64,000 nucleotides of DNA, taken from Pseudooceanicola algae (GTDB lineage: Bacteria; Pseudomonadota; Alphaproteobacteria; Rhodobacterales; Rhodobacteraceae). Below, in pieces: positions 1-8,472 of this stretch (within the stretch, counting starts at the first letter, position 1; every line of letters begins with the position of its first letter). The stretch spans positions 2,142,001 to 2,206,000 of the forward strand of contig NZ_CP060436.1 of the NCBI RefSeq assembly GCF_003590145.2, written 5' to 3'. The position numbers were made by a program, and so were the translations under genes. Under the pieces are notes generated by a model, which was not told the origin of the DNA, did not search any database, and was given only the letters and a program-made list of their open reading frames with translations.

Positions 1-1
1 C

Positions 2-346
2 ACCGGCCATGCCTCGATTTCCTCGATCCGGCGCTTTTCCGTCGAACGGCTGAAGATCGACCGCAGCTTCGTGATGAAGGTCGACAGGGACATCGAACAG
101 CAACGCATGGTGTCGGCGATCCTGACGATGGCCGAACGGCTTGGGCTGGCCACACTGGCCGAAGGCGTCGAGACCCAAGGCGAACATGCGATGCTGGCGC
201 AACTGGGCTGCGACCATGTGCAAGGCTATGAAATCGCGCGGCCCATGCCTTTCGATCAAACTGCCGAATGGATCCGCCTCTATCATGCCGGGCTGATCGA
301 GGCGCCGAAATTCGGCCGCGGCACCGGGACCGGACCGACCGGTTGA
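2..346 (+). CDS. EAL-domain protein, C-terminal part (cyclic-di-GMP phosphodiesterase-like)
   Basis: The gene enters from the left edge, so only its last 114 codons are present. They read as the end of an EAL domain: LKIDRSFV near residue 18, LAEGVET near residue 60 and GCDHVQGYEIARPMP near residue 76, ending in a short Gly/Thr-rich tail. EAL domains hydrolyse cyclic di-GMP, and the LAEGVET glutamate is part of the catalytic metal site in active members. The start, the EAL signature itself and any GGDEF or sensory domain lie outside the window, so activity cannot be judged. Confidence 0.85.
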   Translation, partial: TGHASISSIRRFSVERLKIDRSFVMKVDRDIEQQRMVSAILTMAERLGLATLAEGVETQGEHAMLAQLGCDHVQGYEIARPMPFDQTAEWIRLYHAGLIEAPKFGRGTGTGPTG

Positions 347-651
347 CCTTGCCGCAGTCGCGTGCTTGCCACCATGACTGCTCCGGTCGGGCAGAGACCC
401 AACCATTTCGCCGCGCGCCCTCCAGTCAGTTGCCAAGGTTAGTCGCGCCCCCTGCTGTTCCCGACTCACTGAAGATCCACCTTTGAACCGGGCGCTGCTG
501 GCCGTCCTCGGCCCGTAACAGGTGGGCCCAAGTTCATTTTCCTGTGTGCCCCACCCTATGGAAAGACCTTAGCCCCTTGACCTTTGGCCCCGCGAACGGT
601 TGAACCCCCCAAGACCAACCCATACGGCAATTCCAAAGGTGGCGCAGCGCG
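347..651. other. Intergenic region upstream of yidC
   Basis: No convincing gene is seen between the EAL gene and yidC; short open frames here lack a ribosome-binding site and recognisable protein sequence. A TTGACC at 577-582 could be a -35 element for yidC, but the matching -10 at 17 bp (TTGAAC) is poor, so no promoter is called. There is no strong terminator hairpin. Confidence 0.5.
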
Positions 652-2505
652 ATGGACGATCAGAACAAGAACCTAATCCTGGCCACGGTGCTCAGCTTCA
701 TCGTGGTCATCGCCTGGTTCCTTCTCTTTCCCCCTGCGGAACAGGCGCCCGACCAGACGGCCGAACTGACTGCGGCACAAAGCGAAGGCACCGCGTCCAC
801 GGGTGCCCAGGGCGGCACCGGCACGACGCTGACCCCGAGCGGTGAAGCCGGCGCGAACAGCAGCGCCACCACCGCCGTCGGCTCCACCCCGTTGGCCGAC
901 AGCCCGCGCATCGATATCGACACGCCGAGCCTCTCGGGCTCCATCGCCCTGACCGGCGGACGGATCGACGATCTGACCCTGAAGAATTACCGGCAGACGC
1001 TGGACGAGGATTCCCCCAACGTCCGTCTGTTCAGCCCGCAGGGCACGCCGGACGCCTATTACACGATCTACGGCTGGGTGGCCGGCACCAACGTGGCCGC
1101 CGATGCCGTGCCGGGCGCCGACACACCCTGGCAGCTGGAAAGCGGCGAGACGCTGAGCCCCGACAGCCCGGTCACCCTGGCCTGGGACAATGGCGCCGGG
1201 CTGATCTTCCGCCAGACCTATGCGGTGGACGACAAGTTCATGTTCACCATCCGCCAATCGGTCGAAAATACCGGCGATGCCGCCGTGTCCATGCGCCCCT
1301 ACGGCCTGCTGCGCCGCCATGGCCTGCCCTCTGATCTTCAAAGCTACTTCGTCGTCCACGAAGGCATGATCCGCATGTCGGACGGCACCCTGGAAGAAGA
1401 AGCCTACAAGAAGATGGACGACCTCGATTTCGACAACCGCGAAGGCGCCCCCGCCAGTCGGATTGAAGTCTCGGAAAGCGGTTGGATCGGCTTTACCGAA
1501 CACTACTGGATGTCGACACTGATCCCCGGCGACACGCCCTTCCGCTCGACAGTGAAATACTACCCCAGCCAGGACGTCTACCAGACCGAAGCGGTGCTCG
1601 GCTCGGCAGAGATCGCGCCCGGCACGACGCTCGACGTGGACACGATGCTGTTCTCGGGTGCCAAGGAATGGGAAACCATCAAGGAATACGAAGCCGCCGG
1701 CGTCACCCGGTTCATCGACGCAATCGACTGGGGCTGGTTCTTCTTCCTGACCAAGCCGATCTTCTGGCTGATCCACTGGCTGCACAGCTTCATCGGCAAC
1801 ATGGGCTGGTCGATCATCGTGATGACGATCTTCCTCAAGGCGCTGCTGTTCCCGCTGGCCTACAAATCCTACGCGTCGATGGCCAAGATGAAGGAACTCC
1901 AGCCGCAGATGGAGAAACTGAAGGAGCGCGTCGGCGATGACCGCGCCAAGCTTCAGAAAGAGATGATGGAGATGTACAAGCGGGAGAAGGTGAACCCCGC
2001 TGCGGGCTGCCTGCCGATCCTGATGCAGATCCCGATCTTCTTCTCGCTCTACAAGGTGATCTTCGTCACCCTCGAACTGCGCCAGCAGCCCTGGATCGGC
2101 TGGATCCGCGACCTGAGCGCGCCGGACCCCTCGTCGATCCTGAACTTCTTCGGCCTGTTCCCCTGGGGCGTGCCGGCGATCGACAGCCCGATCCACATCA
2201 TCAGCATCGGTATCCTGCCGATCGTGCTGGGCCTGTCCATGTGGCTGCAACAAAAGCTGAACCCGGCGCCCACCGATCCCGCGCAACAGATGATCTTTGC
2301 CTGGATGCCCTGGGTCTTCATGTTCATGCTGGGCGGTTTCGCCAGCGGGCTGGTGCTGTACTGGATCACCAACAACACGATCACCTTCACGCAGCAGTAC
2401 CTGATCATGCGCAGCCACGGGTTCAAACCGGATGTCTTCGGCAACATCAGGGGCTCGTTCAAGCGCAAGAAAAAGGCCGACGCGGCCGAGAACGGCAAGA
2501 AGTAA
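652..2505 (+). CDS. yidC: Membrane protein insertase YidC
   Basis: YidC inserts and folds inner-membrane proteins, alone or with SecYEG. The 617-residue product has the Gram-negative layout: an N-terminal membrane anchor (about residues 8-26), a Thr/Ala/Gly-rich linker, a large periplasmic beta domain (about 85-350), and the conserved C-terminal Oxa1 core from about residue 360 with several hydrophobic segments. The cytoplasmic loop KMKELQPQMEKLKERVGDD and the block NPAAGCLPILMQIPIF are typical. A basic tail rich in Lys ends the protein. The MOSC gene begins at the base after its stop codon, so the two are probably co-transcribed. Confidence 0.97.
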   Translation: MDDQNKNLILATVLSFIVVIAWFLLFPPAEQAPDQTAELTAAQSEGTASTGAQGGTGTTLTPSGEAGANSSATTAVGSTPLADSPRIDIDTPSLSGSIALTGGRIDDLTLKNYRQTLDEDSPNVRLFSPQGTPDAYYTIYGWVAGTNVAADAVPGADTPWQLESGETLSPDSPVTLAWDNGAGLIFRQTYAVDDKFMFTIRQSVENTGDAAVSMRPYGLLRRHGLPSDLQSYFVVHEGMIRMSDGTLEEEAYKKMDDLDFDNREGAPASRIEVSESGWIGFTEHYWMSTLIPGDTPFRSTVKYYPSQDVYQTEAVLGSAEIAPGTTLDVDTMLFSGAKEWETIKEYEAAGVTRFIDAIDWGWFFFLTKPIFWLIHWLHSFIGNMGWSIIVMTIFLKALLFPLAYKSYASMAKMKELQPQMEKLKERVGDDRAKLQKEMMEMYKREKVNPAAGCLPILMQIPIFFSLYKVIFVTLELRQQPWIGWIRDLSAPDPSSILNFFGLFPWGVPAIDSPIHIISIGILPIVLGLSMWLQQKLNPAPTDPAQQMIFAWMPWVFMFMLGGFASGLVLYWITNNTITFTQQYLIMRSHGFKPDVFGNIRGSFKRKKKADAAENGKK

Positions 2506-3243
2506 GTGACCCGCGTCGCGCAGATCTGGCGGCATCCGATCAAGGGGATCGGGGCCGAGAGCCTGGAAAGCGTGATGCTGGCCGCGAACCTGCCCATGCC
2601 CGGAGACCGGGCATGGGCGTTCGGCGTCGGGGACACCCAAGATACCGGGGCCTGGCAGCGTTGCAGCAACTTCGCGCGCGGCTGCCACGGGCCACAACTG
2701 ATGGCTATCACCGCGCAAAGCCTGGACGATGGCCGCATCGCGTTGGATCATCCGCAGGCCGGTCCGCTGACCATCAACCCCAGCCAAGACACTGCCAAGC
2801 TGACCGCCTGGCTGACCCCGCTCTGGCCTGCGGCACGCCCTGCCCTGAGCCGGCTGATCCCCGCCCCTGCCGAGGGGATGAGCGATGCAGATTACGCTTG
2901 CCTCTCTGTCCTAGGCACGGCCTCGCTTGCGGCCCTGTCGCAGGATTGTGGCAAGCCGCTTGACCCGCGACGCTTTCGTGGCAACCTTTGGCTGGACGGT
3001 CTCGCGCCTTTTGACGAACTGGACCTGATCGGCCGACGTCTGCAGATCGGGACGGCGGTGCTGGAAGTCGTCGAGCCGATCGACCGCTGCCGCGCCACCC
3101 AGGTTGACCCCGAGACCGGGGAAGAGGATACCGAAGTGCTTCGGACCCTGCGCAAGACGCGCGGACATATTGATTTCGGCGTCAAGGCGCGGGTTCTGGA
3201 ACCCGGCCATGTCGCCCTTAACGCGGAGGTCGGGATCCTGTGA
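2506..3243 (+). CDS. MOSC domain-containing protein
   Basis: The product (245 residues) starts with an MOSC-N-like beta-barrel (IWRHPIKGIGAESLE) and continues into a MOSC domain with RFRGNLWLDG near residue 160 and a cysteine in EPIDRCRATQ. MOSC domains occur in molybdenum-cofactor sulfurases and in the YiiM/mARC reductases, where a conserved Cys binds Mo; the substrate here is unknown. The start is GTG, directly after the yidC stop, and the 3' end overlaps engB by 4 bp. This yidC-MOSC-engB order is, as far as I recall, common in Rhodobacteraceae. Confidence 0.9.
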   Translation: MTRVAQIWRHPIKGIGAESLESVMLAANLPMPGDRAWAFGVGDTQDTGAWQRCSNFARGCHGPQLMAITAQSLDDGRIALDHPQAGPLTINPSQDTAKLTAWLTPLWPAARPALSRLIPAPAEGMSDADYACLSVLGTASLAALSQDCGKPLDPRRFRGNLWLDGLAPFDELDLIGRRLQIGTAVLEVVEPIDRCRATQVDPETGEEDTEVLRTLRKTRGHIDFGVKARVLEPGHVALNAEVGIL

Positions 3244-3893
3244 ACCAGATCGCATTCAACATCGCCGAAGAACCCGACACCGCCACCGCGGAAAAGGGTC
3301 GTATCCTGTTTGCCGGCGAGGTCGAGTTCCTCAAGGGCGTGGTCGCCATGGACGGCCTGCCCGGTTCCGACCGGATCGAGGTCTGCTTCGCCGGTCGCTC
3401 CAACGTCGGGAAATCGACGCTGATCAATGCGTTGACGGGCCGCAAGGCCATCGCACGGGCGTCCAACACGCCCGGCCGGACGCAAGAGATCAACTATTTC
3501 ACCCTCGGCGCCGAACGCTATCTGGTCGACTTGCCGGGCTATGGCTATGCCAATGCGCCCGTGGCAGTCGTCGAGAAATGGCAACGCCTGCTGAAAAACT
3601 ACCTGTCGGGTCGTCAGAACCTGCGCCGCGCCTTCGTGCTGGTCGATTTCCGCCACGGTGTCAAACCGGTCGACGAAGAAATCATGCGCCTTCTCGACAG
3701 CTCTGCCGTGACCTTCCAATGCGTGATGACCAAGGCCGACAAGGTCAAGGAGGTCGACCGCGCCGCCGTGCTGACCCAGGTGCGCGCCGCTCTGGCCAAG
3801 CACCCCGCAGCCTACCCCGAAATCGTCCTGACCTCGTCCGAAAAAGGCATGGGCATCCCGACTCTGCGGTCGATCATTGCCGGGCTGATCTGA
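3240..3893 (+). CDS. engB: Ribosome biogenesis GTPase EngB (YihA/YsxC)
   Basis: EngB is an essential TrmE-Era-like GTPase needed for assembly of the large ribosomal subunit. All GTP-binding motifs are visible in the 217 residues: G1 GRSNVGKSTLINAL, G2 NTPGRTQEINYF, G3 DLPGYGYA, G4 TKADK and G5 TSSEKGMG. The start is GTG, overlapping the end of the MOSC gene, with a GGAGG-like site (GCGGAGG) about 10 bases upstream. Translational coupling with the upstream gene is likely. Confidence 0.97.
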   Translation: MNQIAFNIAEEPDTATAEKGRILFAGEVEFLKGVVAMDGLPGSDRIEVCFAGRSNVGKSTLINALTGRKAIARASNTPGRTQEINYFTLGAERYLVDLPGYGYANAPVAVVEKWQRLLKNYLSGRQNLRRAFVLVDFRHGVKPVDEEIMRLLDSSAVTFQCVMTKADKVKEVDRAAVLTQVRAALAKHPAAYPEIVLTSSEKGMGIPTLRSIIAGLI

Positions 3894-3980
3894 CCGGCCT
3901 GCCGCAGGGAAACCGATCAATCAGGGAAAGTGTCTCACTGAGCCACGGTCATCGACAGTCGCCGAAAGGCGACCCCGGCG

Positions 3981-4511
3981 TCAGAAGTTCAGCGTCGCCC
4001 GCAGCGTCAGGGTATTCACACCCAGGTTGTCGCCCGCGTCGTTGAAATCATTGATGATGTGGTGCAGGAATTCCGCCCCGATCGAGATATCGCGGCCGAT
4101 GTCGTAATCCATCCCGACACCGAGGACGGTCGCGTCTACCTTGCCGAAAAAGCCCTGCACCTCGGCCACGCCGGCCAGTCCGTAATAATAACTGCGCCCC
4201 TCGGCGTAGCCTGCGCGCATCTTGACGCGCGTGACCTCGGAGATGTGACCCCGCGAGGTGCCAATATCGGTGCGGCTTTGCTCAAGCTCTGCGCCGACCA
4301 CAAGGCGGTCGATCTGCATGTTGTAGCCCAGATGCAGGCTCTTGCCGATGCCGCCATCCGCATCAAGCACCCAACCCAGATTGCCACCCAAATAGAAACC
4401 GTTCCAGTGGCTGTCCCGCGCCATGGCAGGGCCCGAGGCCGCAAGAATCACCGCCATCGCCGGAAGCACCGGGCTGAACAGGGCAAATCTCTGGCGGACA
4501 GCAGTGAACAT
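3981..4511 (-). CDS. Outer-membrane beta-barrel protein (porin/opacity-like)
   Basis: The 176-residue product has a signal peptide (hydrophobic stretch about residues 12-30, cleavage probably after GPAMA) followed by a short 8-strand-type barrel: alternating aromatic/glycine strands such as WNGFYLGGNLGW and a C-terminal strand ending in TLRATLNF, the terminal Phe expected for BamA recognition. It resembles the neighbouring barrel gene in general form. The specific function is unknown; it may be structural or a small porin. It runs toward engB with an 87-bp convergent gap. Confidence 0.8.
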   Translation of the reverse strand: MFTAVRQRFALFSPVLPAMAVILAASGPAMARDSHWNGFYLGGNLGWVLDADGGIGKSLHLGYNMQIDRLVVGAELEQSRTDIGTSRGHISEVTRVKMRAGYAEGRSYYYGLAGVAEVQGFFGKVDATVLGVGMDYDIGRDISIGAEFLHHIINDFNDAGDNLGVNTLTLRATLNF

Positions 4512-4619
4512 GCCTCATTAACGCAGGGACAGGCAAATAGTTCATTGATGGATCGAAGTTTTTCGCCGTCTTACCTAAAATGCCGCGTGAAACACGGCTC
4601 CGCAGGCATCAGGGCAAGA

Positions 4620-4647
4620 GGGCCCGGACCGTTGCCGGTCCGGGCCC
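4620..4647 (-). terminator. Hairpin downstream of the beta-barrel gene
   Basis: A perfect 11-bp GC-rich stem (GGGCCCGGACC / GGTCCGGGCCC) with a 6-base loop lies 18 bp past the stop of the larger beta-barrel gene. The T-tract is poor, so it may stabilise the 3' end as much as terminate. Confidence 0.7.
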
Positions 4648-4665
4648 CGCTTCCAGATGGGGAGA

Positions 4666-5253
4666 TCAGAAGCGGTAGTTCACACGTGCGGACACGGTGT
4701 TGGCGCTGTAGTCGGAGCCGGTGCCGTTGAAGTCGGAGATCTCGTCATAGAGATATTCGCCGGCGACGCTGACGGTGTCCGTCACCATGTATTCAACGCC
4801 TGCACCAAGGGTGTAACCGGTATCGGAACCCAGGTTGCTGTCGGCATTCACTGCACCGACAACACCGTAGATCAGGGCCGGGCCAGCGTCATAGCCAGCG
4901 CGCAGCTTGGCGCGTGTTGCGGAATCAAGGTCGACACCGCCGGTCGAATCGAAATCATTGGCTTGGTACTCAAGCTCGCCACCAAGAACGAAGTTGCCGA
5001 AGTCGTGGTCGTAACCACCCTGGATACCGTAGACCATGCCGTCGTTGGATGCGGAGCCGGCGTCGTAGTCGCCGTAGCCGAGGTTCAGACCGATGTAGCC
5101 ACCCGTCCAGTCGTTACCGGTGTAGGCCGGGACGATGGGGGCCGGAGCCACGACGATCGGCTCGGCGGGAGCGGGGTCCATGGAACCGGCAAATGCGGGA
5201 ACGGCCATGGCGCAGGTTGCCGCGGTGGCGGCGAGAATCTTGGTGCGAAGCAT
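4666..5253 (-). CDS. Outer-membrane beta-barrel protein
   Basis: The product is about 195 residues from the ATG that follows AAGGAG at ideal spacing; upstream in-frame codons are ignored. A signal peptide (MLRTKILAATAATCAMAVPAFA) is followed by a short Pro/Ala-rich segment and an opacity-type 8-stranded barrel (GGYIGLNLGYGDYD, YGIQGGYDHDFG) with a final strand ending VSARVNYRF. It is probably an abundant small surface protein. It is a separate transcription unit, with a leader hairpin upstream and a strong hairpin after it. Confidence 0.85.
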   Translation of the reverse strand: MLRTKILAATAATCAMAVPAFAGSMDPAPAEPIVVAPAPIVPAYTGNDWTGGYIGLNLGYGDYDAGSASNDGMVYGIQGGYDHDFGNFVLGGELEYQANDFDSTGGVDLDSATRAKLRAGYDAGPALIYGVVGAVNADSNLGSDTGYTLGAGVEYMVTDTVSVAGEYLYDEISDFNGTGSDYSANTVSARVNYRF

Positions 5254-5575
5254 TGTAGTCTCCTTCGTTATGTTAGGGCTGCTCGCCCCTCTCAACGGGT
5301 TGGCCCGTTGCTGGTTTAACGCGGGTTCATTCGCGTTCCGTCGCATAAACCTCGCGAAAGAGGGGAAGTTCCATGGGCCTCGTGGCCTTCCCCGGGGCAT
5401 CGGCCAGATCAAGCCGGAGGCGGGGCCGAATCTGGGCGACGATCTGCCGGGCATTGAAATGCTTCGCCCCGACCGCTTGAGCACCCCTTGAATTCGACCT
5501 GAGCAAACCAGATGGCGGCCTTGGCAGCGCCAACCGCAGCGCGTATCAAGTTGCCGAACGACCGGAGCCCCGCAG
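5254..5575. other. Divergent intergenic region between the beta-barrel gene and argB
   Basis: No gene is seen. The leftward leader contains a small hairpin (CAACGGG, loop TTGG, CCCGTTG at 5293-5310) about 40 bases before the beta-barrel start codon. The rightward side ends in a good promoter for argB. The middle has no recognised element. Confidence 0.5.
5521..5549 (+). promoter_or_regulatory. Predicted sigma-70 type promoter of argB
   Basis: TTGGCA and TATCAA are separated by 17 bp, ending about 26 bp before the argB start codon. Prediction from sequence only. Confidence 0.55.
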
Positions 5576-6442
5576 ATGAAGAAGCAGACCGCCATGAACC
5601 AAGACTGGATCGCCACCGCCCGCACCCTGTCCGAGGCCCTGCCCTATCTGCAGCGCTACGAAGGGGCCATCGTGGTGGTCAAATTCGGTGGAAACGCCAT
5701 GGGAGACCGCGAAGCGATGCAAAGCTTCGCCCGTGACATCGTCCTGATGCGCCAGGTCGGCGTGAATCCGGTGATCGTCCATGGCGGCGGTCCGATGATT
5801 AACGAAATGCTACAGAAGCTCGACGTCGAGAGCCATTTCGTGAACGGCAAGCGGGTCACCGACGAACGCACCATGGAAGTGGTCGAGATGGTCTTGTCCG
5901 GTCAGGTGAACAAGCGAATCGTCCAGGCGATCAATGAACAGGGCGGCAAGGGGGTCGGCCTGTCGGGCAAGGACGCCAACCTGATGATCTGCCGTCAGGA
6001 CAATCCCGAGCTCGGCCTTGTCGGCACTCCGGACGAAATGGATACGACGATCCTGCATTCGATGTTCCGCAGTGACATCATCCCGGTCATCGCCCCCATC
6101 GGCATGGGCCGCAACGGCGAGACCTTCAACGTGAACGGCGACACGGCCGCCGGTGCCGTCGCCGCTGCGCTGCGCGCCGATCGCCTGCTGCTGCTGACCG
6201 ACGTGGCCGGCGTGAAGAACGCCGAAGGCGAGGTCGTGACCGCCCTGACCGCCGCGCAGATCCGCGAAATGACCACCGATGGCACCATCGCAGGCGGCAT
6301 GATCCCCAAGACCGAAACCGCCCTTGCCGCCATCGAAGGTGGCGTGCGGGCCGTCGTCATCCTGGATGGCCGCGCCTCCAACGCTGTCCTGCTGGAGCTG
6401 TTCACGGAACATGGGGCCGGCTCGATGATCCGTGCCGACTAG
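5576..6442 (+). CDS. argB: Acetylglutamate kinase
   Basis: ArgB phosphorylates N-acetyl-L-glutamate with ATP, the second step of arginine biosynthesis. The 288-residue protein has the amino-acid-kinase fold motifs: [10 protein letters not shown] near residue 34, HGGGPMI near residue 68, the GKRVTDE loop and a C-terminal GGMIPKTE. The chosen ATG has GGAG 8 bases upstream; a second ATG six codons later ([12 protein letters not shown]) matches relatives' N-termini and is an alternative. It heads an operon with the two following genes, overlapping the next by 11 bp. Confidence 0.97.
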   Translation: MKKQTAMNQDWIATARTLSEALPYLQRYEGAIVVVKFGGNAMGDREAMQSFARDIVLMRQVGVNPVIVHGGGPMINEMLQKLDVESHFVNGKRVTDERTMEVVEMVLSGQVNKRIVQAINEQGGKGVGLSGKDANLMICRQDNPELGLVGTPDEMDTTILHSMFRSDIIPVIAPIGMGRNGETFNVNGDTAAGAVAAALRADRLLLLTDVAGVKNAEGEVVTALTAAQIREMTTDGTIAGGMIPKTETALAAIEGGVRAVVILDGRASNAVLLELFTEHGAGSMIRAD

Positions 6443-7097
6443 GCCGGATTTCGCGACCCTCGAAGCCGCGGCGCAGGCCCGGCACCTGACGATCCTTTGC
6501 GCGCTCGACCGGGCGGCCTGCGCGTCCTCGGGCGGGCTCGATGCCCGGACGGGGACGCTTCTGCTGCTGTCCCCGGTCGAGCCGGGTTTCTTTATCGCCT
6601 TCGAAGCTTCCAAAGAGTTTTGCGACGGCCTTCCCGATCCCCTCGACCGCTATACGCAGCGCATTGTCGAGCCGTTCGCCGCCGAGTTCGGGGGGACGGC
6701 CTATTACCCGAACGACCCCACTCGCCCCTTTCTGAGCTGGGCACTGGGAAGCGGTTTCGCTCATAGCTCCCCGGTCGGGATGTTGGTGCGCGAGGACAGC
6801 GGCCTCTGGCTGTCGTTCCGCGCCGCGCTCGGTCTTCCGCATGCGCTCGACCTGCCCACCCCGAGCCCCGCGCCCTGCCCCAGCTGCGCAAGACCCTGCC
6901 TCACGGCCTGCCCTGTCGGGGCGCTGACAGCGGATGGTTACGACGCGGCGCTTTGCAAGGATTGGCTGCGTCGTCCCGAAGGGACCGACTGCCTGACCCG
7001 CGGCTGCGCCCTGCGCCGCAGCTGCCCGGCCGGACAGGATGTGCCACGCCTCCACCGGCAATCGGAATTCCACATGCGCGCTTTTCTGGAGGCCTGA
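6432..7097 (+). CDS. Cysteine-rich ferredoxin-like Fe-S protein
   Basis: The start is GTG, inside the end of argB. The 221-residue product carries a ferredoxin-like cluster motif [13 protein letters not shown] near residue 150 followed by more cysteines ([18 protein letters not shown]), so it could hold one or two Fe-S clusters. The long N-terminal half has no motif I can name. The cysteine spacing resembles the ferredoxin part of epoxyqueuosine-reductase-like proteins, but no catalytic domain is recognised. The stop overlaps the start of the next gene by one base. Function is unknown. Confidence 0.75.
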   Translation: MPTRPDFATLEAAAQARHLTILCALDRAACASSGGLDARTGTLLLLSPVEPGFFIAFEASKEFCDGLPDPLDRYTQRIVEPFAAEFGGTAYYPNDPTRPFLSWALGSGFAHSSPVGMLVREDSGLWLSFRAALGLPHALDLPTPSPAPCPSCARPCLTACPVGALTADGYDAALCKDWLRRPEGTDCLTRGCALRRSCPAGQDVPRLHRQSEFHMRAFLEA

Positions 7098-7609
7098 TGC
7101 CACGATTGATCCTGATGCGGCACGCGAAGTCCAGCTGGGGCGACCCGACGCTGGATGATCACGACCGGGTGCTGAACCCGCGCGGGCGTCGCGCAGCCAA
7201 GGCGCTTGGCCTGTGGTTGCGCGACCGGGGCTACCTGCCGGATGTGGCGCTGGTGTCCAGTGCTGCGCGGACGCAGGAAACCTTTGACCGGCTGGGCCTT
7301 GGTCCTTCGGTCGTGCATCGCTGCCTGCCGCAGCTTTACCACGCCGGCCCCGCCCGCCTGATGCAGGGGCTGCGCAGCGGCTCCGGCGCGACCCTGCTGC
7401 TGGTAGCGCATAACCCCGGTATCGCCGAATTCGCGGAACGCATCCTGACGGACGCCCCCGCCCATCCCCGCTTTGCCGACTACCCGACCGGCGCCACGCT
7501 GGTCGCGGATTTCCCGGCCCCCGACTGGGCAAGCGTCGACTTCGGCGGGGCCATCCCTGTCGATTTCATTGTGCCGCGCGATCTGACCGACGAGAGCAGC
7601 GCCATGTAA
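7097..7609 (+). CDS. SixA-type histidine phosphatase family protein
   Basis: The product is 170 residues from the ATG that overlaps the previous stop. It belongs to the histidine phosphatase (phosphoglycerate-mutase) superfamily: the phosphohistidine-forming motif LMRHAKS is at the N-terminus, SSAARTQET follows near residue 50, and VAHNPGI supplies the second catalytic His near residue 100. Members related to E. coli SixA dephosphorylate phosphohistidine in signalling or PTS proteins; the substrate here is unknown. It is the last gene of the argB operon and is followed by a terminator. Confidence 0.88.
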   Translation: MPRLILMRHAKSSWGDPTLDDHDRVLNPRGRRAAKALGLWLRDRGYLPDVALVSSAARTQETFDRLGLGPSVVHRCLPQLYHAGPARLMQGLRSGSGATLLLVAHNPGIAEFAERILTDAPAHPRFADYPTGATLVADFPAPDWASVDFGGAIPVDFIVPRDLTDESSAM

Positions 7610-7636
7610 AAACGGCGCGGAAGACCCGCGCCGTTT
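7610..7636. terminator. Bidirectional terminator between the SixA-like gene and bztD
   Basis: A perfect 11-bp stem (AAACGGCGCGG / CCGCGCCGTTT) with loop AAGAC sits between convergent genes. The A/T ends make it usable in both directions. Confidence 0.85.
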
Positions 7637-7660
7637 CAATCCATGCCTGTCCGAGGCGGC

Positions 7661-8458
7661 CTAGTGGCCCAGGATCTGGCTGAGGAACAGTTTCGTACGC
7701 TCGGACCGCGGGTTGTTGAAGAACTCCTCGGGCTCGTTCTGTTCGACGATCTGGCCCTGGTCCATGAAGATCACGCGATTGGCGACCTGACGGGCAAAGC
7801 CCATCTCGTGCGTCACGCAGATCATGGTCATGCCCTCCTGCGCCAGCTCGATCATGGTGTCGAGCACCTCCTTGATCATCTCCGGATCCAGCGCCGAGGT
7901 CGGTTCGTCGAACAGCATGATCCGCGGCTTCATGCAAAGCGACCGCGCGATGGCGACCCGCTGCTGCTGACCGCCCGAAAGCTGGCCGGGAAACTTGTTC
8001 GCCTGCTCGGGGATCTTCACCTTTTCAAGGAAGTGCATCGCCGTCTCGATGGCTTCCTTCTTGGGTGTCTTGCGCACCCAGATCGGCGCCAGCGTGCAGT
8101 TCTCCAGGATCGTCAGGTGCGGGAACAGGTTGAAGTGCTGGAAGCACATGCCGACCTCGGACCGGATCTTGTCGATGTTCTTCAGGTCCGAGGTCAGCTC
8201 GGTCCCGTCGACGATGATCTTGCCTTGCTGATGTTCCTCCAGCCGGTTGATGCAGCGGATCATCGTCGATTTCCCGGACCCCGAAGGCCCCGCGATGACG
8301 ATCCGTTCGCCCCGGTTCACGGTCAGGTTGATGTCGCGCAGCACGTGGAAGGTGCCGTACCACTTGTTCATGTTCGAAATCTCGATGGCCACTTCATCAG
8401 AGACCTTCATGGCCGTGGGATCGACAGCGGGCGCGGTTTGGAAAGCGGTGTCAGTCAT
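7661..8458 (-). CDS. bztD: Glutamate/glutamine/aspartate/asparagine ABC transporter, ATP-binding protein BztD
   Basis: This 265-residue polar-amino-acid ABC ATPase has Walker [11 protein letters not shown]-loop [10 protein letters not shown], signature [15 protein letters not shown], Walker B IMLFDEP and the switch His in VTHEMG. It powers uptake through the BztB/BztC membrane subunits. The N-terminal extension of about 25 residues before the core resembles BztD of Rhodobacter. It is the last gene of the bzt operon, starting 14 bp after bztC, and ends at a bidirectional terminator. Confidence 0.95.
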   Translation of the reverse strand: MTDTAFQTAPAVDPTAMKVSDEVAIEISNMNKWYGTFHVLRDINLTVNRGERIVIAGPSGSGKSTMIRCINRLEEHQQGKIIVDGTELTSDLKNIDKIRSEVGMCFQHFNLFPHLTILENCTLAPIWVRKTPKKEAIETAMHFLEKVKIPEQANKFPGQLSGGQQQRVAIARSLCMKPRIMLFDEPTSALDPEMIKEVLDTMIELAQEGMTMICVTHEMGFARQVANRVIFMDQGQIVEQNEPEEFFNNPRSERTKLFLSQILGH

Positions 8459-8472
8459 TGGTCAGACCCTTT

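Noticed and set aside
673-2787. 704-codon minus-strand frame opposite yidC
   Set aside because: Antisense shadow with His/Arg/Gln-rich composition; yidC is unmistakable on the other strand.
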